From Deltaproteobacteria bacterium (GTDB lineage Bacteria > Bdellovibrionota_C > UBA2361 > SZUA-149 > JADYYL01), in NCBI GenBank assembly GCA_020853655.1, contig JADYYL010000195.1:1-9679 (forward strand): DNA of 9,679 nucleotides. Direction: 5' to 3'. Made by a program: the position numbers and the translations under genes. The notes beneath the pieces are model-generated. The model was not told the origin of the DNA. It saw nothing but the letters and a program-made list of their open reading frames with translations, and searched no databases. Below are positions 1 to 5,892 of the stretch, piece after piece. The number at the start of each line of letters is the position of its first letter. The stretch's first letter is position 1.

Positions 1-873
1 CGTTGCGCCTTCGATCTTCAGCCGGCGGAAGAGCTCCTCAGTGACTGCGACGGAGCGGTGTTTTCCGCCGGTGCAGCCAAGCGCGACATTGAGATAGCGC
101 TTCCCCTCTTTCTCGTAGCGAGGAATGAGAAACTCAAGCAGCTTCTCGAAGTGAGCAAGAAATTCGTGAGCATCTGGTGATTTGAGCACGTAGTCACGGA
201 CCGGAGTTTCGAGGCCTGTCGAATCTCGAAGCTCCGGCACGAAATGCGGATTGGGAAGAAATCGAACGTCCATCACGATGTCGGCATCCTTGGGTGGCCC
301 GAACTTAAAGCCGAATGATGTCATCGCTACTTCGAGGAGAACCTTTTCTCCGACGAGATCTTGTACGAGCGCTCGCAGTTCGTGCGGGGAGAAGGCGGAG
401 GTATCGATGATCCGATCCGCGGACTCCCTAAATCTCGAAGTGATCTCCCGCTCTATCGTCAGTGCATCTCGAAGAGAGACCTTCCTTCCACCGTGGATGA
501 GGAAGGGGTGCGGTCGACGGGTCTCCTGGAACCGCCGCAGAATAACGTCGTCGCGACAGTCGAAATACAACAGATCTACTTGAACGGAAGCGTCGCGGAG
601 ACGTTTGAGCGCCGAGAGCACCTCTCCAACGCTCTCCTCGTCGCGGCAGTCCAGCAGCAGTGCGAACTCGCAGTCGTCTACCCCCTCGGCTGGCGCATTC
701 ACCCGTTTGTGCCAGTCGGGAGGGAGATCGAGGAGGAAGTCGACGTAGTTCCGGACCATCGGGCCCGGAAGATTATCGACACAGAAGAACCCAAAATCAG
801 CGAACGCGTTCAACGCAGTAGACTTCCCCGAGCCGGAAACACCGCTCAGTATGACTAACTTTGACGCGCGCAT
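1..873 (-). CDS. rapZ: RNase adapter / nucleotide-binding protein RapZ (partial, C-terminus off the window)
   Basis: I translated this frame by hand from ATG 873; it stays open for 291 codons to the window edge. The N-terminal P-loop domain has LVILSGVSGSGKSTALNAF (6-24, Walker A 11-18), FFCVDNLPGPMV (29-40), LLYFDCRDDVILRRFQETRRPHP (101-123) and RIIDTS (154-159). The C-terminal domain has SFGFKFGPPKDADIVMDVRFLPNP (186-209), the interdomain GLETPVRDYVL, and LGCTGGKHRSVAVTEEL (265-281). These are hallmarks of the RapZ (YvcJ/YhbJ) family. In E. coli RapZ delivers the small RNA GlmZ to RNase E to control glucosamine-6-phosphate supply; outside the enterobacteria the role is less clear. E. coli RapZ has 284 residues, so probably only a short tail is missing. 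The nearest Shine-Dalgarno, AAGGAG, overlaps the hpf stop and lies 16 bases from ATG, a long spacing. hprK and ptsN, which often lie between hpf and rapZ, are absent. Confidence 0.95.
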   Translation of the reverse strand, partial: MRASKLVILSGVSGSGKSTALNAFADFGFFCVDNLPGPMVRNYVDFLLDLPPDWHKRVNAPAEGVDDCEFALLLDCRDEESVGEVLSALKRLRDASVQVDLLYFDCRDDVILRRFQETRRPHPFLIHGGRKVSLRDALTIEREITSRFRESADRIIDTSAFSPHELRALVQDLVGEKVLLEVAMTSFGFKFGPPKDADIVMDVRFLPNPHFVPELRDSTGLETPVRDYVLKSPDAHEFLAHFEKLLEFLIPRYEKEGKRYLNVALGCTGGKHRSVAVTEELFRRLKIEGAT

Positions 874-884
874 GAAGTGTAGGT

Positions 885-1256
885 CTAAGCTCCTTCGGTT
901 TCGAAGTCGGTCGGCGGAACCTTATGATCCGTGACCCGTTCCTTTTGCTTTCGCAGCTGAACGACCAACGTATCAACGACTTTGTCGATCGCCGAATAGA
1001 GATCGTCGGTCGTGGCCTTTGAGGTCGCCTCATAAGGCTTCGAATGGAGCACGATTTCTGCGGTGTGATCGCGCTTCTCGACGGAGAGGATCACATGCGC
1101 CTCAGCGCTGTTTCGGACGTACTTTTGCAGGATATGGATGAGCTTATCAGTGACGTATGTCTTGAGTGCAGGGGTCGATTCCGTGTGTCGGAACGTAACG
1201 GAGACATTGATTTCAGGGGCATCAGTCGATTTATTCTCAACGGTCGTTGTAGGCAT
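885..1256 (-). CDS. hpf: Ribosome hibernation-promoting factor, short HPF/YfiA type
   Basis: HPF-family proteins bind the small ribosomal subunit and inactivate ribosomes in stationary phase or under stress. The 123-residue protein has the S30AE fold pattern: a first strand INVSVTFRHTESTPALKTYV (16-35), a helix DKLIHILQKYV, strands AHVILSVEKRDHTAEIVLHSK (53-73) and the second helix ATTDDLYSAIDKVVDTLVVQLRKQKER (81-107). It lacks the C-terminal dimerisation domain of long HPF. It is slightly longer than E. coli HPF (95 residues) because of a 15-residue N-terminal extension and a short acidic tail. ATG 1256 has GGAG about 8 bases upstream. The gene lies 3' of rpoN, as in many proteobacteria, but after a 610-base gap that probably gives it its own promoter. 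rapZ begins 11 bases after its stop. Confidence 0.93.
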   Translation of the reverse strand: MPTTTVENKSTDAPEINVSVTFRHTESTPALKTYVTDKLIHILQKYVRNSAEAHVILSVEKRDHTAEIVLHSKPYEATSKATTDDLYSAIDKVVDTLVVQLRKQKERVTDHKVPPTDFETEGA

Positions 1257-1288
1257 GAATACTCTCCAATCGAACTTTCTCTAGCGAC

Positions 1289-1317
1289 ATAATCTCGCCA
1301 TTGATGCGGCGAGACAA
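1289..1317 (-). promoter_or_regulatory. Candidate hpf promoter with a palindrome in the spacer
   Basis: Reading the minus strand, TTGTCT (1317-1312) and GATTAT (1294-1289) are separated by 17 bases. Each matches four of six bases of the sigma-70 consensus. Transcription would start about 25-30 bases before the hpf ATG, leaving room for its ribosome-binding site. A perfect 7-base inverted repeat, TCTCGCC (1293-1299) and GGCGAGA (1308-1314), fills the spacer and could be an operator. The promoter match is modest, and I found no -24/-12 sigma-54 promoter here. Confidence 0.32.
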
Positions 1318-1622
1318 CCTCTCTTCTCAATCTTTCAGCATTCTTTTTTCCGTTATGATGCTGTGGATCTGTTCGACGTCTCGTAGAACAGTTTAGCACA
1401 GAGCTTTGCGGACAGGCGGGAAAGAATCGCGAAGTACCTACGGATCTTAAGCGGAATTCTCGGCTTGATGTTTCGGAGATCGCTCTGTGGGGAATGAAAC
1501 TTGAGTTGAGCACTCACTCAGTGACTGGCCTCGTAGTCCTCTCCGTGAATCCACCAGAATTCCTTCTGGCGAAGACCTCACAACCCATCGGCGTGAAGGT
1601 GATAATCCGATGCTCTCACGGG

Positions 1623-1742
1623 GTCGAGGTCGAGCGCGAGTCGAGGCGCGGGAATGCCGAGGAGCGGAACGCATTCTTATACTTGAGCACCGAAGGCATT
1701 CCCCACAACGAAGAATCGGGCGCTCGATCGAATCACCTCGAC
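1623..1742. repeat. Palindromic element, copy 1
   Basis: This 120-base imperfect palindrome is paired as GTCGAGGT (1623-1630) with ACCTCGAC (1735-1742), CGAGCGC (1631-1637) with GCGCTCG (1720-1726), and GGGAATGCC (1650-1658) with GGCATTCCC (1695-1703). The core 1625-1718 recurs at 1756-1849, 131 bases downstream, in the same orientation. GCATTC at 1671-1676 is a second possible partner for GAATGC (1652-1657), so two alternative inner hairpins exist. The outer arms differ in sequence from those of copy 2 but still pair with each other. There are no flanking target duplications that I can see and no coding content. Confidence 0.78.
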
Positions 1743-1745
1743 GCT

Positions 1746-1870
1746 CTGAGGAAGCCGAGGTCGAGCGCGAGTCGAGGCGCGGGAATGCCGAGGAGCGGAA
1801 TGTATTCTTATACTTGAGCACCGGAGGCATTCCCAGCAACGAAGAATCGCGCCGAGATCGGCTTCCTCAG
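1746..1870. repeat. Palindromic element, copy 2 (rpoN-proximal)
   Basis: This 125-base imperfect palindrome has 13-base perfect outer arms, CTGAGGAAGCCGA (1746-1758) and TCGGCTTCCTCAG (1858-1870). Inside them lie GCGCGA (1765-1770) with TCGCGC (1847-1852) and GGGAATGCC (1781-1789) with GGCATTCCC (1826-1834). Its core, 1756-1849, is a direct repeat of 1625-1718 with 5 mismatches and no gaps. The right outer arm contains the rpoN stop codon (1869-1867), so an rpoN transcript would enter this fold as translation ends. It resembles REP/BIME or small palindromic elements in style only; I do not recognise the family. Confidence 0.8.
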
Positions 1871-3333
1871 AAGAGTTTCTTGCGGCGAGAGGAGGAGAGG
1901 ATATTCATCATCTCCCGATACTTCGCCACGGTGCGCCGTGCGATATCAATCCCCTCAGATTTCAACTTCTCGGCGAGCTGCTGGTCGCTGAGTGGGTCAG
2001 CGGGGTTCTCTTCGCTGACAAGGTGACGAATCCGATCTTTCACGGATTCGGAGGACACATCCCCTTCTGAACTGCGCAGTCCAGAACTAAAGAAGTACTT
2101 CAATTCGAAGACGCCATGGGGCGTGTGAATATACTTGTTTGTCGTCACACGGCTGACGGTGGACTCGTGCATACCGACATCTTGTGCGACGTCGCGCAGA
2201 ACCAGGGGCTTCATCACGGACACGCCGACTTCGAGAAACTCGCGCTGGAATCGCATGATGCTTTCCGCGACGCGATGAATAGTACGTTGTCGCTGCAAGA
2301 CGCTTTTGATCAGCCAAGCCGCGGAGCGAAGGCGGTCCTGCAGGTATTCCTTGTCCCCTGCTTCCTTTGACGCGCCGTTTGACAACAGCTCGCGATACTT
2401 TGAGTTCAGTCGAAGCTTCGGCATCCCAGCTTCATTGAGCGATACGACCCACTCCGACTCAATCTTCCGAACATAAAGATCGGGAGTGATGTAGATCGGT
2501 TCCTCTTCAACGAACGGTCGTCCCGGTCGAGGTTCCAGTCGTTGGATCTGTTTCAGAGCTTCGTAGATGGATTCAAGCGACTGCTTCTCTTCCTTCGAAA
2601 CTTGTTCGTAGCGCCGGGCCTCGAGCTTTCCAAGGTGGCGATCCACAATCTTCCACGCGAGAGAATCGCGTTGCCCGAGCTGGTCGAGTTGGATCAACAA
2701 GCACTCGCGAAGATCTCGGGCGCAGATGCCGACGGGATCGAATGCTTGGAGCGTGGTCAGCACTCGCTCTGCGTCTGCAAGCTCGGCGTTGGACTCTTGA
2801 GCGATCTCCTCGAGGGGGATCTCCAGGTATCCATTGCGATCGAGGTTGCCGATGATGTGTGAAGCGATGGTCTGTTCATTTGGCGAAAGTTCGGCGGTCC
2901 GAAGCTGCCAAAGGAGGTGGCTTGTCAGCCCTTCGCGTTTAGAAACGGTTTGCTCAATCGGAGGAAGTTCATCTTCCCCATCATATCGACGCGCCGTTCC
3001 GAAGGACGAACCCTGCGAGTCTGCGTAGAGATCGAAGTATGAAGCGAGGTCCGATTCGAACTCACTCTTTGTCCGCTCTGCATTTTCATCGGTGACAGGT
3101 TGCGCGGCGGGCGGTTCGGCCGCGATGCCCGAAGGAGTGTTCTCGTCCGTTCCCGTCGGAGGGCCAAAATCTTCGCGGACATCCTCAAGCACCGGGTTCT
3201 CGAGTAGCTCGCGCTCGATGACTTCGAGGTATTCGGCACGGCCAAGCTGGAGAAGTTTGATCGCCTGCTGACGCTGCGGCGTCATGACCAGCGTCTGGCT
3301 TAACTTCTGATTGAGTTTGATCTCAAGCGCCAT
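1867..3333 (-). CDS. rpoN: RNA polymerase sigma-54 factor
   Basis: RpoN directs RNA polymerase to -24/-12 promoters and needs AAA+ activator proteins to open DNA. The 488-residue protein has the Gln/Leu-rich activator-interacting region I (about 1-50, including TPQRQQAIKLLQL), an acidic variable region II (about 51-125), the core-binding region (about 130-340, with NLDRNGYLE at 163-171 and FDPVGICARDLRECL at 198-212), a helix-turn-helix at about 378-398 (VLRDVAQDVGMHESTVSRVT), and the diagnostic RpoN box ARRTVAKYRE at 465-474. The length is normal (E. coli 477). ATG 3333 is preceded by GGAG 12 bases away, a slightly long spacing. The gene follows lptB, as in many proteobacteria, but with a 339-base gap. 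The stop codon lies inside the outer arm of a palindromic repeat. Confidence 0.98.
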   Translation of the reverse strand: MALEIKLNQKLSQTLVMTPQRQQAIKLLQLGRAEYLEVIERELLENPVLEDVREDFGPPTGTDENTPSGIAAEPPAAQPVTDENAERTKSEFESDLASYFDLYADSQGSSFGTARRYDGEDELPPIEQTVSKREGLTSHLLWQLRTAELSPNEQTIASHIIGNLDRNGYLEIPLEEIAQESNAELADAERVLTTLQAFDPVGICARDLRECLLIQLDQLGQRDSLAWKIVDRHLGKLEARRYEQVSKEEKQSLESIYEALKQIQRLEPRPGRPFVEEEPIYITPDLYVRKIESEWVVSLNEAGMPKLRLNSKYRELLSNGASKEAGDKEYLQDRLRSAAWLIKSVLQRQRTIHRVAESIMRFQREFLEVGVSVMKPLVLRDVAQDVGMHESTVSRVTTNKYIHTPHGVFELKYFFSSGLRSSEGDVSSESVKDRIRHLVSEENPADPLSDQQLAEKLKSEGIDIARRTVAKYREMMNILSSSRRKKLF

Positions 3334-3672
3334 TTGTTACTCGAACTCCGAAGTCGAACTAAGGGAGCGGCAATACGAAGCTCCCCGGCTAACATAAGTT
3401 CGATGCTGGCTCGGCTCAGATCGCCGCAGCGGAAAGTCGCGCGTCTCAGTGTGTCGGGGTCTGCCGGAGGCGCCAGTTGGATGGAACAACAGGAAAGCGC
3501 TGAAACGACACACACTTTTCCGAACGACGAGCCAGAACTCGAAGAGAATCTTCGTTCCAACGAGCAGAATCTGCTCATCAATCACGATGCGAGCGTTGAC
3601 GTGAAAATTCTCGAACCGAACGAATGCCCGTCGCATCACGCGACGAATCGCTCAATCGACGACTTGAAAAGT
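3334..3672. other. lptB-rpoN intergenic region, no supported gene
   Basis: This is a 339-base stretch between the lptB stop and the rpoN start. On the minus strand a GTG-initiated frame (3639-3337, 100 codons) stays open, but its product matches nothing I recognise. On the plus strand an acidic 66-residue frame begins at ATG 3481 with GGAGG 10 bases upstream, also unrecognised and opposite to every other gene. Neither shows the strong third-position GC preference of lptB, so I call neither. The region holds two neighbouring palindromes (listed separately). A separate rpoN promoter would be expected here, but I could not find a convincing one. Confidence 0.5.
3540..3576. promoter_or_regulatory. 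Pair of adjacent short palindromes upstream of rpoN
   Basis: CGAAGA-gaa-TCTTCG (3540-3554) and GAGCAGA-a-TCTGCTC (3562-3576) are perfect inverted repeats with 6-base and 7-base arms. Their centres (3547 and 3569) are 22 bases apart, about two helical turns. They lie roughly 210-245 bases upstream of the rpoN ATG. The arrangement would suit two dimeric regulator sites on one face of the DNA, but no known operator is recognised and the function is inference. Confidence 0.3.
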
Positions 3673-4404
3673 CTACAATGAAAAATCTTCGCCGAGATAA
3701 TATTTTCGCGCGATCGGCGAATTGGCGATGTGCTCAGGCGAGCCGGATTCAATGACGGAACCGGAGCTCAGGATGTACGCCCGATCACAAATGCCAAGAG
3801 TTTCTCGAACGTTATGATCGGTGATCAAGACGCCGATCCCCCGGGCCTGAATCTCGCGGACGAGTCGCTTCAGATCCGAAACGACGAGCGGGTCAATTCC
3901 CGCAAAGGGCTCGTCAAGCAACATGAAGGTCGGGGAACATGCGAGTGCCCGTGCGATCTCAACTCGCCGTCGCTCGCCGCCAGAAAGGGAGTAAGCCTTG
4001 GACGACACCACCCGCTGGAGGTTCAGCTCCTCGATCAAGCTCTTCATCTTGCGAAGCTGCTTCTTTCGGTCACCTTCGTACTCCGGCAACACTTCGAGCA
4101 CTGCAAGAATGTTCTCACCCACGGTGAGCTTACGAAAGACCGAAGCCTCCTGCGGAAGGTAGGCCAGCCCGGCGTGCGCCCGGACATACATCGGCTCCTG
4201 TGAAAGATCCTCATCGCCAAGCGCGACGCTCCCGGCATCCGGCCGCACGAGGCCGACAACCATGTAGAATGTGGTCGTCTTCCCTGCTCCGTTCGGCCCA
4301 AGCAGTCCGACAACCTCACCTGGGTTGACAGAGAGGCTCACGTCGTTGACGACGGTCCGGTTCTTGTAGGCTTTGACAAGTCCTTCGCAGACGAGACGCT
4401 TCAC
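3673..4404 (-). CDS. lptB: LPS export ABC transporter ATPase LptB
   Basis: LptB is the cytoplasmic ATPase that dimerises and, with LptF and LptG, pulls LPS out of the inner membrane. The 243-residue protein has every ABC motif: Walker A GPNGAGKT (36-43), Q-loop Gln-85 in YLPQEASVFRKL, signature LSGGERRRVEIARAL (140-154), Walker B MLLDEPFAGIDP (161-172) and the H-loop His-197 in GVLITDHNVRETL. The YLPQEAS context and the C-terminal YYLGEDFSL are characteristic of LptB among ABC ATPases. The start codon is GTG, overlapping the lptA stop as GTGA, with GGGAG about 8 bases upstream. The length matches the family (E. coli 241). lptF and lptG are not in the window, which is usual for this type of cluster. 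Confidence 0.98.
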   Translation of the reverse strand: MKRLVCEGLVKAYKNRTVVNDVSLSVNPGEVVGLLGPNGAGKTTTFYMVVGLVRPDAGSVALGDEDLSQEPMYVRAHAGLAYLPQEASVFRKLTVGENILAVLEVLPEYEGDRKKQLRKMKSLIEELNLQRVVSSKAYSLSGGERRRVEIARALACSPTFMLLDEPFAGIDPLVVSDLKRLVREIQARGIGVLITDHNVRETLGICDRAYILSSGSVIESGSPEHIANSPIARKYYLGEDFSL

Positions 4405-5156
4405 GGAGTTTCTCCCGTGGCTGCGGCAGGCTGTCCTGGGCGAGCTGCCGGCGTCGGAGACTTCTTCGGAAGCGCGACCGCGCTCTTCAGAAGATCGCCC
4501 GAGCCGTCAGACTTGAGGACCTTCACGCGGACTTGGCCCTCGGCTTCGCTCCGATCTTCATTCACGTAGATCGTGACCTTGTCGGCATTCAGCACATTGC
4601 CGCGATCATTCAATTCCGGGGCCTCGGTGAGCACAATGACACCCTTCTTCACGTCGTAGTTCGCGCGATTGGAGCTCGCCTTCAACGTATCGCCTCGGGT
4701 GATCACGACGTTGTCTTCACACAAGATGTGCTCGATCTGATTCGCGTCGTCGTAGCGCCCGATCACCTTATCCGAAGTGATGGTGAGATCTCCTCGGAGG
4801 ACTTCCACGTTATCGTAGTAGGTAAACACTCGACTTTTCGCATCCAGGTTCATGCTGTCAGAGCGAATGAACACAGGCGGCGCCTTGCCGTCGGTTGCCG
4901 GCCCGTCGAGCGCGCTTTGAAAACCGGACTTCGAATCTTTCTTCTCCTCTCTCTTCTCCGCCGCTGGTGATGCCTTCGGCTTTGGGTCTTGAGCCGCTGC
5001 GGGACGGGCAGCCGGCTTCGCAGCTTGCTTTGGTGTCGGCTTCTTCGGCGGGACCGCGAACGCGTCGAAAGAGAGCATCGGCGCGAGAGAGAGCAATGAA
5101 AGAGCGCAGAGGCTCCGGACTAAGCTGTTGGAGGACTGCATCTTTGCGGGTTTCAT
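4401..5156 (-). CDS. lptA: Periplasmic LPS-bridge protein LptA (OstA family)
   Basis: LptA forms the periplasmic filament that carries LPS from LptC to the outer-membrane LptDE translocon. The 251-residue precursor has a signal peptide with hydrophobic core LCALSLLSLAPMLSF (about 16-30) and likely cleavage after AFA at residue 34. A Pro/Ala/Lys-rich low-complexity segment follows (about 35-75), then the OstA beta-jellyroll (about 93-212) with strands such as PVFIRSDSMNLDAKSRVFTY, NVEVLRGDLTITSDKVIGRY and ADKVTIYVNE. A second Pro/Ala-rich tail ends the protein (about 229-251). E. coli LptA has 185 residues, so these two segments account for the extra length. The start lacks a clear Shine-Dalgarno; ATG at 5141 (codon 6) would also leave a working signal peptide. 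The gene follows lptC by 55 bases and overlaps lptB by GTGA. Confidence 0.91.
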   Translation of the reverse strand: MKPAKMQSSNSLVRSLCALSLLSLAPMLSFDAFAVPPKKPTPKQAAKPAARPAAAQDPKPKASPAAEKREEKKDSKSGFQSALDGPATDGKAPPVFIRSDSMNLDAKSRVFTYYDNVEVLRGDLTITSDKVIGRYDDANQIEHILCEDNVVITRGDTLKASSNRANYDVKKGVIVLTEAPELNDRGNVLNADKVTIYVNEDRSEAEGQVRVKVLKSDGSGDLLKSAVALPKKSPTPAARPGQPAAATGETP

Positions 5157-5211
5157 CGCATCATTCGGAGTTTGTCAGACGTCGGACACCAATCTCGTGT
5201 GACGTAGGTGA

Positions 5212-5892
5212 TTACTCGCGATTCCCTTTAATATTGAGGTCGGGCATCTTCGAGCCCCGCGCGAATTGCGAGCGAACGTTGCTGCCGAAGTTCATCTCAT
5301 CACGGTCGATGAAGAGTTCGAGCTCCTCTCCATCGACCTGATATCCAGGTCCCGAAATACGCGCTTCGCCGGGGGCCGTAATCAGACGCTCAGAATCGCG
5401 AAAAACCGCGAATTGGGTCGCAAGTGTAACAGAGTCTTCGGATTGCACAACGACGTTACCCTGAAGCTCAGCCCGGTCCATCAGCTCGCCTTCCATGTAA
5501 AGCTTCGCAGAATCCGAAGTGAGCGTGAGTGTTGACCCGTCTTCGCGCTTGAGGAGGAGCTGCGCCGAGTTTACGTAGGTCACTCCTTCGTCAGGGAAGA
5601 ACTTCGCATCCGTCGCGCGAAGCTCCCAGCTCTTTCGTCCCTCACGTGTCTGCACGCGATAGAAATCCTGGAGGTGGAGCTTCGAATCTTTCCCGGCCGA
5701 CGCCTCTTCCGCAGCGCCGGCCCCGAAACTTGCAGCGCGAGCGCCTCGGCCCTGTGAGCGCAACGCCATCACCGAGACCACGAGCGCGAGGTAGAGCGCA
5801 CCAGCAACCACGAATGCCCGACGAAGGAACTGTAATCTTCGACCAGTTCCGAGCAGGCGAGTTGCGTGATGTCTGACCGCGAGTTCGCTCAT
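5212..5892 (-). CDS. lptC: LPS export protein LptC
   Basis: LptC is a single-pass inner-membrane protein that receives LPS from the LptB2FG extractor and hands it to LptA. The 226-residue product has a basic N-terminus, one hydrophobic segment at about 26-44 (AFVVAGALYLALVVSVMAL), an Ala/Gly-rich spacer to about 68, and then a periplasmic domain of repeating short beta strands. Examples are SWELRATDAKFF (88-99), VTYVNSAQLLLKREDG (104-119), and later LQGNVVV and LITAPGEARISG. This pattern is typical of the LptC/OstA beta-jellyroll. LptC sequences diverge greatly, so the call rests on the architecture and on the position between kdsA and lptA-lptB. The start overlaps the kdsA stop (ATGA), with GGGG and GAG stretches just upstream. 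The length is somewhat above the 191 residues of E. coli LptC, mostly because of the N-terminal part. Confidence 0.88.
   Translation of the reverse strand: MSELAVRHHATRLLGTGRRLQFLRRAFVVAGALYLALVVSVMALRSQGRGARAASFGAGAAEEASAGKDSKLHLQDFYRVQTREGRKSWELRATDAKFFPDEGVTYVNSAQLLLKREDGSTLTLTSDSAKLYMEGELMDRAELQGNVVVQSEDSVTLATQFAVFRDSERLITAPGEARISGPGYQVDGEELELFIDRDEMNFGSNVRSQFARGSKMPDLNIKGNRE

Larger units (their letters stand above)
1257..1866. other. rpoN-hpf intergenic region
   Basis: This is a 610-base region with no supported gene. It holds two tandem palindromic repeats next to rpoN (1623-1870) and a candidate promoter with a hairpin next to hpf (1289-1317). Between them is about 300 bases with small inverted repeats: CCAGAA-ttcc-TTCTGG at 1554-1569, and CAGCAT/ATGCTG at 1336-1341 and 1358-1363. 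Neither is followed by a T-run on the minus strand, so I do not call a terminator. Frames that stay open through the repeats on both strands are low-complexity Arg/Ser-rich and are rejected as genes. Confidence 0.6.

Noticed and set aside
361..858. 165-codon plus-strand frame opposite rapZ
   Set aside because: Antisense shadow of rapZ, which shows clear family motifs on the minus strand.
1554..1569. CCAGAA-ttcc-TTCTGG hairpin as a terminator after rpoN
   Set aside because: A six-pair stem that is not GC-rich and lacks a T-run on either strand.
1447..1839. Minus-strand Arg/Ser-rich open frame of 130 codons across the repeats
   Set aside because: Low-complexity composition, derived from the palindromes, with no recognisable domain and no good ribosome-binding site.
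1494..2026. Plus-strand open frames through the palindromic repeats (starting at 1494 and 1610)
   Set aside because: The repeats give the same Arg/Glu-rich peptide in two different frames, because the 131-base period is not a multiple of three. The second frame also runs into rpoN antisense. This is repeat sequence without stops, not a gene.
3706..3722. TATTAT (minus strand, near 3697-3702) as a -10 element for rpoN
   Set aside because: It lies within the end of lptB and has no -35-like hexamer at suitable spacing.
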